Origin: Aeromicrobium fastidiosum
GTDB lineage: Bacteria; Actinomycetota; Actinomycetes; Propionibacteriales; Nocardioidaceae
Reading direction: 5' to 3'
DNA length: 64,000 bases
NCBI RefSeq assembly: GCF_017876595.1
Contig: NZ_JAGIOG010000001.1
Span: 1,116,001 to 1,180,000, forward strand
Shown piece after piece: positions 34,602 through 42,749 of this stretch (positions are counted from its first letter, which is position 1; every line of letters starts with the position of its first letter). The notes beneath the pieces are model-generated. The model worked only from the letters and a program-made list of their open reading frames with translations. It ran no database searches and was not told the DNA's origin. The translations under genes and the position numbers were made by a program.

Positions 34602-34740
34602 GAAGTTCCTCCAGGGTTCTGGCAGACCGGGTGGTCCCCCGTGATCATCCGCTCCTGCCAACGGCCCGTCTCCCGAAACCGGCGATTCCACCCGGAAGGG
34701 CTACGCGCCATGACTCGTCGGGATGAGCGCAGGACGCAGC

Positions 34741-34777
34741 GATCCCGCCCGGGGCTTGGAAGGCTCCGGACGGGATC
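34741..34777 (-). terminator. Array terminator after gene 12
   Basis: GATCCCGCCCGGGGC (34741-34755) pairs with GCTCCGGACGGGATC (34763-34777) with two imperfect positions; it lies 25 bp after the gene 12 stop. Confidence 0.82.
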
Positions 34778-34802
34778 GTGGAGATGAACCAGCCGCGCTG
34801 CT

Positions 34803-35672
34803 CTAGGGTGCGGGCGGAGGGGTCGACTTCGCCGAGATGCTGAACGGGCTGTTGACCTTCTGGGTGACGAGCTTGTAGCCCGCGATCGCATACCGGTACG
34901 CGGCCTTGGCAGCCTTCTTCTTGGCCGTCCACGCGGCTTTGGCTGCCTTGCTCTTGCTGCTGCCGGCCTTGTCGAGTGCCTTCTTGTAGGCCTTCTTGGC
35001 AGCCTTGAGCCGCTTGTCGTACTTGACCTTCGCTGCCTTCTTCTGCGACGTGGTCTTCTTGTCCTTGACCTTGACGACGTTCGACTGGATGGCGTTGCCG
35101 CTGGCCGTGAAGGTCGGCGTGCCGGTCGACGGCTCGGGAGACGATGGGCCGAAGGCGATGTTGGACGCGGGAGTCGCGAAGACGTCACCCGACACCGCAA
35201 CGGCCGGAGCGCCGGTCAAGGCCGCCGTGCCGGTCAGGACCGAGCGCAGCCCGACTGGTGCGAGGACGCCGAAGGAGCACACCCGCCCGGCCTCGGAGCC
35301 GCTGCTGCTGCTGGCCTCGATGTTGAGGATGTAGGCGCTGACGACGACACCGTCGGTGCTGCCGCCGGGAGCAGCGGCACCTGCGATGAAGCCAAGCGAC
35401 AGCTCAGGACCGTCCGGGTCGGTGACGCAGACGCGGTTGACCATCGCCTTGAGCGCGCGGTTGGCAGCCGAGCCGTACCCCTTGGCGTCGCCGAAGAGGA
35501 CGGTGCCGGTTCCGGGCGGTGTGGCGCGGACGCCGGCCGCGGCGGTGAGCACCATGTCGCGGCTGATGCCGGACGGGGTGTCGGCCTGCGCAGGCACGGC
35601 GGCGAGGGCGAGCGAGCCGAGGGAGAGAGTGGCGACCGCGATCGCCGATCGGGTCAGGGCAGAGGGACGCAT
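34803..35672 (-). CDS. Secreted Lys/Ala-rich paralogue, array gene 12
   Basis: A 289-aa member. Signal peptide about 1-31 (ALAAVPAQAD); GISRDMVLTAAAG; cysteines in MVNRVCVTDPDG and AGRVCSFGVLAP with STDGVVVSAYI between; SVLTGTAAL; VSGDVFATPAS. The tail is KVKYDKRLKAAKKAYKKALD, turn KAGSSKSK, then AAWTAKKKAAKAAYRYAIAGY: a Trp takes the third aromatic position. The C-terminus is Pro-rich (KSTPPPAP). GAAGGAGCCTC precedes the ATG at 35672. Its hairpin follows the stop. Confidence 0.85.
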   Translation of the reverse strand: MRPSALTRSAIAVATLSLGSLALAAVPAQADTPSGISRDMVLTAAAGVRATPPGTGTVLFGDAKGYGSAANRALKAMVNRVCVTDPDGPELSLGFIAGAAAPGGSTDGVVVSAYILNIEASSSSGSEAGRVCSFGVLAPVGLRSVLTGTAALTGAPAVAVSGDVFATPASNIAFGPSSPEPSTGTPTFTASGNAIQSNVVKVKDKKTTSQKKAAKVKYDKRLKAAKKAYKKALDKAGSSKSKAAKAAWTAKKKAAKAAYRYAIAGYKLVTQKVNSPFSISAKSTPPPAP

Positions 35673-35797
35673 GAGGCTCCTTCAGGGACGTGGTCGGTCG
35701 ATGTGATCGACCCTTGACGGTAGGACCGCGCAGGCCCGAGCTGCCCCGAATTGCTCCAACTCGAGGGAAAACCCCCATGTGCTCGTTCGGCCGGACG

Positions 35798-35841
35798 CAC
35801 CGATCCCGCCCGGAGCGTGAAGGCTTCGGACGGGATCGGTG
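35798..35841 (-). terminator. Array terminator after gene 13
   Basis: CACCGATCCCGCCCGGAGC (35798-35816) pairs with GCTTCGGACGGGATCGGTG (35823-35841) with a few mismatches, 15 bp after the gene 13 stop. Confidence 0.84.
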
Positions 35842-35856
35842 TGATGGGGGTGCGCG

Positions 35857-36759
35857 TCAGTTGTCGAACTCGAACCGCGGGTTCGGCGTCGTCACGGAGA
35901 ACGGACGGTTCTCGGTGGTCGACGACGACTTCTTCACGATCTTGAATCCGGCGATCGCGTACTTGTACGAGGCCTTGGCCGCGGCACGCTTGGCCTTGTA
36001 GACCTTCTTGGCGGCGGCCTTCTTGCTCTTGCTGTTGCCGGCCTTGTCGAGCGCCTTGGCGTACGACTTCTTGACCGACTTGATCTTCTTCGTGTACTTG
36101 GTCTTGGCCTTGGCCTTCTCGGACTTGGTCTTCTTGTCCTTGACCTTGACCGATGTCGTCACGGTGGTGGTCTTCGAGGCGTTGCCCACGGCGGATGCGG
36201 TGACGCTGTCCTCGTAGAGGTTGCTGATCGTGTCGGCGTCGACCGGCGTGGTGACGAACGCGTCGCCCGACAGGGCCTGCGTGCGCAGGACGACAGGCTC
36301 GTCGGCCTGCGTGGTCTCGTTGTAGCGGGTGCCGGTGATCTGGGCGGTACCGCTCAGCTGGAACGATCCGTCCGCCGTGGCGAAGGCCGCGATGGTGCAG
36401 TCGTTGCTGCTGCCCTCGATGGTCTGGATCCCGACCCTTGCCGTGATCAGGATTCCCTCGGCGTCGTCGCCGGAGCCGGTGATGTCCGCCGCCTGGAGGG
36501 CTGCGTACTCCAGATCTGCGAAGTTCGTGCTGACGCCACAGCCCTTGGTGGCGATGTTGCGCAACGCGCGGTTGGTGGCCAGCGAGGGCCGGGTGTCGTT
36601 CGTCTGCAGGGCGCGGATGCCGTTGACGGCGGTCAGCACCTCGTCGCGGGTGACGCCCTGGGCGGACGCAGCGGTGGCGGGGGTGGCGGCGAGGGCGACC
36701 GAGCCGATGGCCAGGGTTGCGACGGCGACGACCGAACGCGACAGGATTGTCTTACGCAT
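35857..36759 (-). CDS. Secreted Lys/Ala-rich paralogue, array gene 13
   Basis: A 300-aa member. The ATG at 36759 (MRKTILSRSV) follows TAGGAGAACA; the open frame continues far upstream but without homology. Signal peptide ends TPATAA; GVTRDEVLTAVNG; cysteines in IATKGCGVSTNF and SSNDCTIAAFAT with DAEGILITARV between; FQLSGTAQI; LSGDAFVTTPVDA. The basic hairpin is TKYTKKIKSVKKSYAKALDK, turn AGNSKSKK, then KVYKAKRAAAKASYKYAIAGF, the most Lys-rich in the array. It ends RPFSVTTPNPRFEFDN. Confidence 0.85.
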   Translation of the reverse strand: MRKTILSRSVVAVATLAIGSVALAATPATAASAQGVTRDEVLTAVNGIRALQTNDTRPSLATNRALRNIATKGCGVSTNFADLEYAALQAADITGSGDDAEGILITARVGIQTIEGSSNDCTIAAFATADGSFQLSGTAQITGTRYNETTQADEPVVLRTQALSGDAFVTTPVDADTISNLYEDSVTASAVGNASKTTTVTTSVKVKDKKTKSEKAKAKTKYTKKIKSVKKSYAKALDKAGNSKSKKAAAKKVYKAKRAAAKASYKYAIAGFKIVKKSSSTTENRPFSVTTPNPRFEFDN

Positions 36760-36890
36760 TGTTCTCCTAGGAGTACTTGACATGGCCACGCGGCCACTCC
36801 GCGGAGTATTCAGCATGTGGTTGCCGGGTGAGACCGTTTTGGGCAACTTGTCCCATATGGGTGCCAGGGTCCGTCGCATCCCGTCCGGGG

Positions 36891-37745
36891 TCAGAGCCAG
36901 GGAGTCGCGGTGGTGAACGGTGTCTTCCGCGTCACGGGCCCGGTGGTCACGACCCGGGTGTTGTTCCGCGCAACGGCGTAGACCGAGCGCGCCTTGCGCT
37001 GCTTCTTGGCGAAGGTCTTCTTGGCTGCCTTCACCTTGCGCTTGTCCTTGCCGGCCTTCTTGAGCGCCTTCTTGAGGGCCTTTCGAGCGGAGGACATCTG
37101 GGCGGAGTAGGCCTTCTTGGCCTTCTTCTTCTGAGCCGCCGTCTTGGGCACGTTGGTGACGATGGTGCCGATCGTTGTGGTCACGTTGTGACCCGTGGCG
37201 GATAGCATCGCCTGCTCGACGGTGTCTGACGCGCCGACCGACAAGGGGCCGGTGACGGTCACGTCGCCCGACAGCGTCCCGGGCATTGCCGCTCGGGCCG
37301 TCTCGCCAGTGGCATCCGACCGGACGTCGACCAGCAGGCTGGTCGAGCCGGTCATGGAGGCACCCGCGAAGGTCGCCACCGCCACGCCGATGACGCACGT
37401 ACGGATGTAGTCCTCGTCTTCGTCGAAGATGTAGCCCGCAGCGACCATGACGTCCACGTTGCGCCGGACGGCCGCTGGCATCGCGTCGAGGTCTCCGATC
37501 TCCTCGCCGGGCTTGAGGTCGCAGCTGCGGTTCAGGATCTCGTACGTCGCCGTCCTGCCCTCGAACTGGTCGTTCCAGCTGCCTCCGGTCAAGCTGTTGC
37601 GAAAACCGTTGATCGCCCGCATGGCGGTCTCCTTGGTGACTCCCTGGGGAGTCGCGGCCGTGGCCGGTGCGGACGTGAGGACGGCTGACCCGACGGCGGC
37701 TGCCACGACGGCACCTGTCAGGCGGGACAGGATGGACAAGCGCAT
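36891..37745 (-). CDS. Secreted Lys/Ala-rich paralogue, array gene 14 (first transcribed)
   Basis: A 284-aa divergent member at the 5' end of the array. Signal peptide about 1-31 (AVLTSAPATAA); GVTKETAMRAING; cysteines in LNRSCDLKPGEE and YIRTCVIGVAVA with NVDVMVAAGYI between (the DG is lost); GASMTGSTSL; LSGDVTVTGPLS. The tail is more strongly charged (KKALKKAGKDKRKVKAAKK), with Tyr and Phe at the hairpin positions. It ends KTPFTTATPWL. GAGGAGCACCACCCC precedes the ATG at 37745. It is divergent from the phosphoglucomutase operon, and no cassette hairpin follows. Confidence 0.83.
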   Translation of the reverse strand: MRLSILSRLTGAVVAAAVGSAVLTSAPATAATPQGVTKETAMRAINGFRNSLTGGSWNDQFEGRTATYEILNRSCDLKPGEEIGDLDAMPAAVRRNVDVMVAAGYIFDEDEDYIRTCVIGVAVATFAGASMTGSTSLLVDVRSDATGETARAAMPGTLSGDVTVTGPLSVGASDTVEQAMLSATGHNVTTTIGTIVTNVPKTAAQKKKAKKAYSAQMSSARKALKKALKKAGKDKRKVKAAKKTFAKKQRKARSVYAVARNNTRVVTTGPVTRKTPFTTATPWL

Positions 37746-37926
37746 GGGGTGGTGCTCCTCAGGTCTGGTGTGCGGTGACGGTCCATCCTGGAGCATCCCG
37801 CGCGACTCGCGCAGCAGATTGCGAGAGCCCGACTCGAAGTCGCTCCTGTTGGGGTGCGTGGAGCACGCGGCGCAGCGTGTCCGTCGACGCACCCCGACGC
37901 GTTACCTCCCGGACACCCGACGTGCG

Positions 37927-37932
37927 TACGCT
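37927..37932 (+). promoter_or_regulatory. -10 element of the GH65 operon
   Basis: TACGCT lies 7 nt before the GTG at 37940. It fits the leaderless pattern seen across the window and decides the start over an in-frame GTG at 37922. Confidence 0.6.
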
Positions 37933-37939
37933 CATCGGT

Positions 37940-38674
37940 GTGGACTGGAACGACTACGACGCTGCCCTCTTCGACCTCGATGGCGTGATCACGCCGACGG
38001 CTGAGGTGCACATGCGCGCCTGGGACCAGATGTTCAACGACTTCCTGCGCGCGAGGGGTGTCAGCGAGCCCTACACGCGCGACGACTACTTCACGTACGT
38101 CGACGGAAAACCCCGTTATGACGGGGTGCGCTCCTTCTTGGCGTCCCGCGACATCGAGCTGCCCGACGGCGATGCGTCCGATCCCGCGACGGCCGAGACG
38201 GTCGCCGGACTGGGCAATCGCAAGAACGACGACTTCGAGCAGATCCTGAAGACCGAGGGCGTCGAGCCCTACCCCGGTTCGGTCGCGCTCGTCGAGGCGC
38301 TCGTCGCCCGCGGCACCAAGATGGCGATCGTATCGAGCTCGCGCAACGCCGCCGCCGTCCTGACCGCCGCCGGCATGATCCAGCACTTCCCGGTCATCGT
38401 GAGCGGCAAGGAGGCGGGGGAGCGGGGTCTGCCCGGCAAGCCCGCGCCCGACACGTTCCTGGCCGCCGCCGACGACCTCGGCGTCCCGAAGGAACGGGCC
38501 ATCGTGTTCGAGGACGCGCTGTCGGGCGTCCAGGCCGGACGGGCGGGTGACTTCGGCCTGGTCATCGGCGTCGACCGCGGCGTGGGGGCCGACGCCCTCA
38601 CCGAGCACGGCGCCGACGTCGTCGTCGACGACCTCGACGAGCTCGTGACCGACGCCAAGGAAGGGCAGGCATGA
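37940..38674 (+). CDS. Beta-phosphoglucomutase-like HAD hydrolase
   Basis: A 244-aa HAD enzyme, very probably beta-phosphoglucomutase, which converts beta-glucose-1-phosphate to glucose-6-phosphate. Motif I is ALFDLDGVITPT with the nucleophile and acid aspartates; the cap contains DGKPRYDGVRSFL; motif II is AIVSSSRN; motif III is KPAPDTFLAAA; motif IV is VFEDALSGVQAG. The start is GTG at 37940, leaderless. The stop overlaps the GH65 start as ATGA. The pair forms a phosphorolytic route that salvages a glucose-containing disaccharide without spending ATP. Confidence 0.9.
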   Translation: MDWNDYDAALFDLDGVITPTAEVHMRAWDQMFNDFLRARGVSEPYTRDDYFTYVDGKPRYDGVRSFLASRDIELPDGDASDPATAETVAGLGNRKNDDFEQILKTEGVEPYPGSVALVEALVARGTKMAIVSSSRNAAAVLTAAGMIQHFPVIVSGKEAGERGLPGKPAPDTFLAAADDLGVPKERAIVFEDALSGVQAGRAGDFGLVIGVDRGVGADALTEHGADVVVDDLDELVTDAKEGQA

Positions 38675-41154
38675 GCCCCAGCCACATCGCACCGCAGATC
38701 CACGACTTCCTCGACCGGTCGCGCTACCCCGTCGACGAGTGGGCGCTGGTCGAGAAGCACATCGACAACGACGACCTCGGCACCACCGAGACGCTCTTCA
38801 GCGTCGGCAACGGCTACCTCGGCCTGCGCGGCAACGTCGACGAGGGACGCGACTCGTTCACCCACGGCACGTTCGTCAACGGCTTCCACGAGACGTGGCC
38901 GATCCAGCACGCGGAGGAGGCCTTCGGCTTCGCCCGCGTCGGCCAGACGATCGTCAACGCCCCCGACGCCAAGGTCATCCGCCTCTACGTCGACGACGAG
39001 CCGCTGCTGCTGCCGATCGCCGACCTCATGGAGTACGAGCGCCGGCTCGACTTCCGCACCGGCGTCATGTCGCGCGACATCCTGTGGCGGACGCCCGGCG
39101 GCAAGCGGGTCCGCATCCGGTCGCGTCGCATGGTCTCGTTCACGCAGCGTCACCTCGCGGTGCTGACCTTCGAGGTCACGATGCTCGACGACTACGCGCC
39201 CGTCGCGATCTCGTCGCAGATCCTCAACCGCCAGGACGGCGAGGACGAGTACCACGTCCGGTCCAAGGCGATGGGCGAGGGCGTCGACCCTCGCAAGGCC
39301 GGCCAGATGAACCACCGCGTCCTGAAGCCGCAGAGCAACTGGGGCAACATCGCCGACGGTCGGGTCGCGCTGGGCTACCAGTGCACCGAGAGCGGCATGA
39401 CGATCGCGGTCGCCGCCGACCACCGGCTCGAGACGGCCAACAACTACACCAAGCGCATCCAGACCGATGACGACCTGGCCAAGATGACGTACCGCATCGA
39501 CGCCGAGCCGGGCCAGCCGATCGTCCTGACCAAGCTCGTCAGCTATCACACGTCGCGGGGGGTGCCGTCGCGCGAGCTGCTCGACCGCTGCCGCCGCACC
39601 CTCGACCGCGCGCACGACGAGGGTCTCGACAAGCAGTTCGACGACCAGCGCGCCTGGCTCGACGGCTTCTGGGAGCGGTCGGACGTCGAGATCGCCGGCC
39701 AGCCCGAGGTGCAGCAGGCCACGCGCTGGAACCTCTTCCAGATCGCCCAGGCCTCGGCCCGCGCCGAGGGCACCGGCATCCCGGCCAAGGGCGTCACCGG
39801 ATCGGGCTACGGCGGCCACTACTTCTGGGACACCGAGATCTACGTCCTGCCGTTCCTGACCTACACGACCCCGCGCGCGGCCCGCAACGCCCTGCGCTTC
39901 CGCTACACGTTGCTCGACGCCGCACGCTCGCGCGCCAAGCAGCTGGCCCAGCACGGGGCGCTGTTCCCGTGGCGGACGATCAACGGCGAGGAGGCCTCGG
40001 CCTACTACGCCGCGGGCACCGCGCAGTACCACATCGACGCCGACATCTCGTACGCGTTGAGCCAGTACCTCGCCGCCACGGGCGACGTCGACTTCTTGAC
40101 CCGCGAGGGCATCGACATCCTCGTCGAGACCGCCCGCATGTGGGTCGACCTCGGCTTCTGGCGCAGCGAGGAGGACGGCACGTTCCACATCCACGGCGTG
40201 ACGGGTCCCGACGAGTACACGACCGTCGTCAACGACAACCTCTTCACCAACGTCATGGCGCGGTTCAACCTCAGCCGTGCAGCGCGGGCCGTCCGCGACC
40301 TGGCCGAGCGCGACGGCATCGAGTACGACCAGGTGGTCGCACGTCTCGACCTCGACCTGCGCGAGGTGGACGAGTGGGAGCGCGCCGCCCGCGACATGGC
40401 GATCCCCTACGACGAGCACCTGGGCGTGCACCCGCAGGACCAGCACTTCCTGGAGCGCGAGGTCTGGGACCTCGAGCACACGCCGCTCGACAAGCGTCCG
40501 CTGCTGCTGAACTACCACCCCTTGGTGATCTACCGGTTCCAGGTGCTCAAGCAGGCCGATGTCGTCCTGGCGCTGTTCCTGCAGGGCGACCACTTCACGC
40601 CCGAGGAGAAGCGCGCCGACTTCGAGTACTACGACCCGATCACGACGGGCGACTCGACGCTGTCGGCGGTCGTGCAGTCGATCATGGCGGCCGAGGTCGG
40701 CTACCACGACCTCGCGCTGCGCTACTTCATGTCGGCGCTGTTCGTCGATCTCGCCGACCGGCACCACAACACGTCCGACGGCGTGCACGTCGCGTCGACG
40801 GGTGGCGTGTGGAGCGCGCTGGTCAGCGGCTTCGGCGGCTTCCGCGACCACGGTGGCGTCTTCACGATCGACCCGCGCCTGCCCGAGACCTGGGAGTCGC
40901 TGACCTACCGGCTGACGCTGCTCGGCTCCCGCGTGCGGGTGACGGTGCTTCCCAACCGGGTCGACCTCGACCTCGAGGACGGTGAGGGTGCCTCGCTGAT
41001 CGTCCGCGGCCAGGCCGTCACGGTGCTGCCGGGGGAGCCTGCGTCGATCGCGCTCGACGGGCAGGGGCCGAGGCTCGAGGGTGAGCCCGCGCCGGTGCCC
41101 GGGCGTCGACGCTCGGACGGCACGATCATCGCCGCGATCGTCCCGGGTACGTAA
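38671..41154 (+). CDS. Glycoside hydrolase family 65 disaccharide phosphorylase
   Basis: An 827-aa inverting phosphorylase that splits an alpha-glucoside with phosphate to give beta-glucose-1-phosphate. The N-terminal beta-sandwich (NGYLGLRGNVDEG) leads to an (alpha/alpha)6 barrel with GGHYFWDTEIYVLPF, the catalytic acid Glu515 in TGPDEYTTVVNDN, and LLLNYHPLVIYRFQVLKQADV. The group includes maltose, trehalose, kojibiose and nigerose phosphorylases, and specificity cannot be read directly. The adjacent beta-phosphoglucomutase gene, overlapping by 4 bp, consumes the product. No sugar transporter is adjacent, so an internally made disaccharide such as trehalose is possible. Confidence 0.92.
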   Translation: MSPSHIAPQIHDFLDRSRYPVDEWALVEKHIDNDDLGTTETLFSVGNGYLGLRGNVDEGRDSFTHGTFVNGFHETWPIQHAEEAFGFARVGQTIVNAPDAKVIRLYVDDEPLLLPIADLMEYERRLDFRTGVMSRDILWRTPGGKRVRIRSRRMVSFTQRHLAVLTFEVTMLDDYAPVAISSQILNRQDGEDEYHVRSKAMGEGVDPRKAGQMNHRVLKPQSNWGNIADGRVALGYQCTESGMTIAVAADHRLETANNYTKRIQTDDDLAKMTYRIDAEPGQPIVLTKLVSYHTSRGVPSRELLDRCRRTLDRAHDEGLDKQFDDQRAWLDGFWERSDVEIAGQPEVQQATRWNLFQIAQASARAEGTGIPAKGVTGSGYGGHYFWDTEIYVLPFLTYTTPRAARNALRFRYTLLDAARSRAKQLAQHGALFPWRTINGEEASAYYAAGTAQYHIDADISYALSQYLAATGDVDFLTREGIDILVETARMWVDLGFWRSEEDGTFHIHGVTGPDEYTTVVNDNLFTNVMARFNLSRAARAVRDLAERDGIEYDQVVARLDLDLREVDEWERAARDMAIPYDEHLGVHPQDQHFLEREVWDLEHTPLDKRPLLLNYHPLVIYRFQVLKQADVVLALFLQGDHFTPEEKRADFEYYDPITTGDSTLSAVVQSIMAAEVGYHDLALRYFMSALFVDLADRHHNTSDGVHVASTGGVWSALVSGFGGFRDHGGVFTIDPRLPETWESLTYRLTLLGSRVRVTVLPNRVDLDLEDGEGASLIVRGQAVTVLPGEPASIALDGQGPRLEGEPAPVPGRRRSDGTIIAAIVPGT

Positions 41155-41240
41155 GGCGCGCGGCTTCGCCGCTCCCGCTGTTCGTGCCTCAGAGCGGCCG
41201 GACTCCGTCCGGGCGCCCGCCTCGCTCCGCTCGGCTCATG
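41155..41240. repeat. Low-complexity GCTCCGCTCG-type intergenic repeat
   Basis: The sequence after the GH65 stop is rich in short mirrored units (GCGCGCGGCTTCGCCGC, CGGCCGGACTCCGTCCGGGCG, CTCGCTCCGCTCGGC). Its reverse complement GAGCGGAGCGAG occurs at 4311-4322, and related units lie in the CPBP gene tail near 18810. It may end the operon transcript. Confidence 0.55.
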
Positions 41241-41295
41241 GTGGGGATGTCCGGGTTCCTGTGCCCTTTCGAGACAGGCATGGAACGATCTAGGG

Positions 41296-41679
41296 GTGAT
41301 CACCGTGACCTGGAAGACCGCCGACGGCGAGACGGGCGAGACCCAGCTGTCCGCCGACGACAAGTGGACGTTCGGCCGCACCGGCGGTGCCGAGGCTCCG
41401 ACCGTCGGTGTCGACAACCCCCTGGTCAGCCGCACCGCCCTGGTCATCCGTGACTCCGGTCCCGGCCCGGTCGTCTTCCGCGGCCAGCGCGACAACGGTG
41501 CCACGGTCGCGCTGGTGAGCCTGATCGGCTCGGTGACGTGGCTCGACGAGGGCACGGCCGGCAACCTGACGGCCGAGGAGAACCGGGTCGAGCTGACGAT
41601 CGACGGCGAGGTGCTGATCACCGTCGACGTCGACTTCGACCAGCGCGGCACCGTCGTCGAGCGCCAGCAGACCGAGTAG
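41296..41679 (+). CDS. Small FHA-like domain protein
   Basis: A 127-aa acidic protein. WTFGRTGG, VDNPLVSRTALVIRD and FRGQRDNGATVAL resemble the strands and phosphothreonine-binding loop of an FHA domain (GR...SR...N), although somewhat degenerate. The whole protein is about one domain. GTG at 41296 is used; AGGGG directly precedes it. If FHA-like, it would recognise a phosphorylated partner, but no kinase gene is adjacent. The adenosine deaminase gene starts 26 bp later with its own -10. Confidence 0.65.
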   Translation: MITVTWKTADGETGETQLSADDKWTFGRTGGAEAPTVGVDNPLVSRTALVIRDSGPGPVVFRGQRDNGATVALVSLIGSVTWLDEGTAGNLTAEENRVELTIDGEVLITVDVDFDQRGTVVERQQTE

Positions 41680-41705
41680 CTGCCCACGGCGATATCGTCG
41701 AGCCC

Positions 41706-42710
41706 ATGTCGTTCTCCCTGGGGCTACCGAAGGCCGAGCTGCACGTCCACCACGTCGGGTCCGCGTCGATGCGGACCGTCGCCGAGCTGGCCGACCGCCA
41801 TGCCGGGACGACGTCGGTGCCGACCGACCCGGCCGCGCTGGCCGACTTCTTCACGTTCACCGACTTCGGCCACTTCATCGAGGTCTACCTGTCGGTCGTC
41901 GACCTGCTGCGCACGCCCGAGGACCTCTGGACGCTGACCCACGACGTCGCGCGCGACCTCGCCTCGCAGAACGTCCGCTACGTCGAGCTCACCTGCACCC
42001 CGTACACGTCGATCGCGGTCGGCATCAGTGCCGAGGCCTACTGCGAGGCCCTCGAGGACGCGCGCCGTCGCGCCGAGGCCGACTTCGGCATCACGATGCG
42101 CTGGATCTTCGACATCCCCGGCGAGTCGGGGGTCCCCGCCGCCGACGTCACCCTCGACACGGCCCTGCGGCTGCAGCCCGACGGACTCATCGGCTTCGGT
42201 CTGGGCGGTCCCGAGGTCGGCGTGCCACGCCCGCAGTTCAAGCCCCACTTCGACGCCGCGCGCGCCGCTGGACTCCACTCGCTGCCGCACGCGGGGGAGT
42301 CGACCGGACCGCAGACCATCTGGGACGCCCTCGAGTCGCTGGGTGCCGAGCGCATCGGCCACGGCATCGCCGCCGCGCAAGATCCAGCCCTGATGGCGCA
42401 CCTCGCCGAGCACAGCATCCCGCTCGAGATCAGCCCGACCTCGAACGTCCGCACCCGGTCGGTCGCGTCGATGGACGAGCACCCGTTGGCGACGCTGGTC
42501 GCGGCCGGGGTGCCGGTGTCGATCAACTCCGACGACCCGCCGATGTTCGGCACGACCCTGACCCACGAGTACGACATCGCCCGCGACCTGCTGGGGCTGG
42601 ACGACGCCGGGGTCGCCGATCTCGCCCGGGCCGGCGTGCGGCAGTCGTTCGCACCCGACGACGTCAAGGCGACGGTGCTGGCCGAGATCGACGCCTACGC
42701 CGCACCCTGA
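41706..42710 (+). CDS. Adenosine deaminase family enzyme
   Basis: A 334-aa zinc amidohydrolase. Zinc ligands lie in LPKAELHVHHVG (His13, His15), the catalytic HAGE in LPHAGESTGP, RIGHGIAA, and the metal Asp pair in SINSDDPPMFG. The length and motifs fit adenosine deaminase, but adenine or aminodeoxyfutalosine deaminases share them. VHHVG in place of the usual VHLDG or VHLEG removes an acidic residue near the active site. TATCGT (41693-41698) lies 7 nt before the ATG, so a leaderless mRNA is likely. It is convergent with the acyl-CoA synthetase gene. Confidence 0.85.
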   Translation: MSFSLGLPKAELHVHHVGSASMRTVAELADRHAGTTSVPTDPAALADFFTFTDFGHFIEVYLSVVDLLRTPEDLWTLTHDVARDLASQNVRYVELTCTPYTSIAVGISAEAYCEALEDARRRAEADFGITMRWIFDIPGESGVPAADVTLDTALRLQPDGLIGFGLGGPEVGVPRPQFKPHFDAARAAGLHSLPHAGESTGPQTIWDALESLGAERIGHGIAAAQDPALMAHLAEHSIPLEISPTSNVRTRSVASMDEHPLATLVAAGVPVSINSDDPPMFGTTLTHEYDIARDLLGLDDAGVADLARAGVRQSFAPDDVKATVLAEIDAYAAP

Positions 42711-42749
42711 CCCGTCCCCGCACCCCTGGACGAGCCGGGGTCGATCGCC

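Noticed and set aside
24102-37745. CRISPR-like or phage-array explanation for the regular repeats
   Set aside because: The repeated hairpins are about 1 kb apart and follow full genes; there are no short spacers, cas genes, integrase or phage structural genes.
24102-37745. Calling the array proteins histone H1-like nucleoid proteins because of the Lys/Ala tails
   Set aside because: All but one carry clear signal peptides, most keep two cysteines, and the tails have ordered aromatic spacing, so a cytoplasmic nucleoid role is unlikely for the group.
38269-40851. Open frame of 860 codons opposite the GH65 gene
   Set aside because: It is antisense to a clearly conserved enzyme; its Arg/Asp/Val-rich composition without domains is typical of shadow frames in high-GC DNA.
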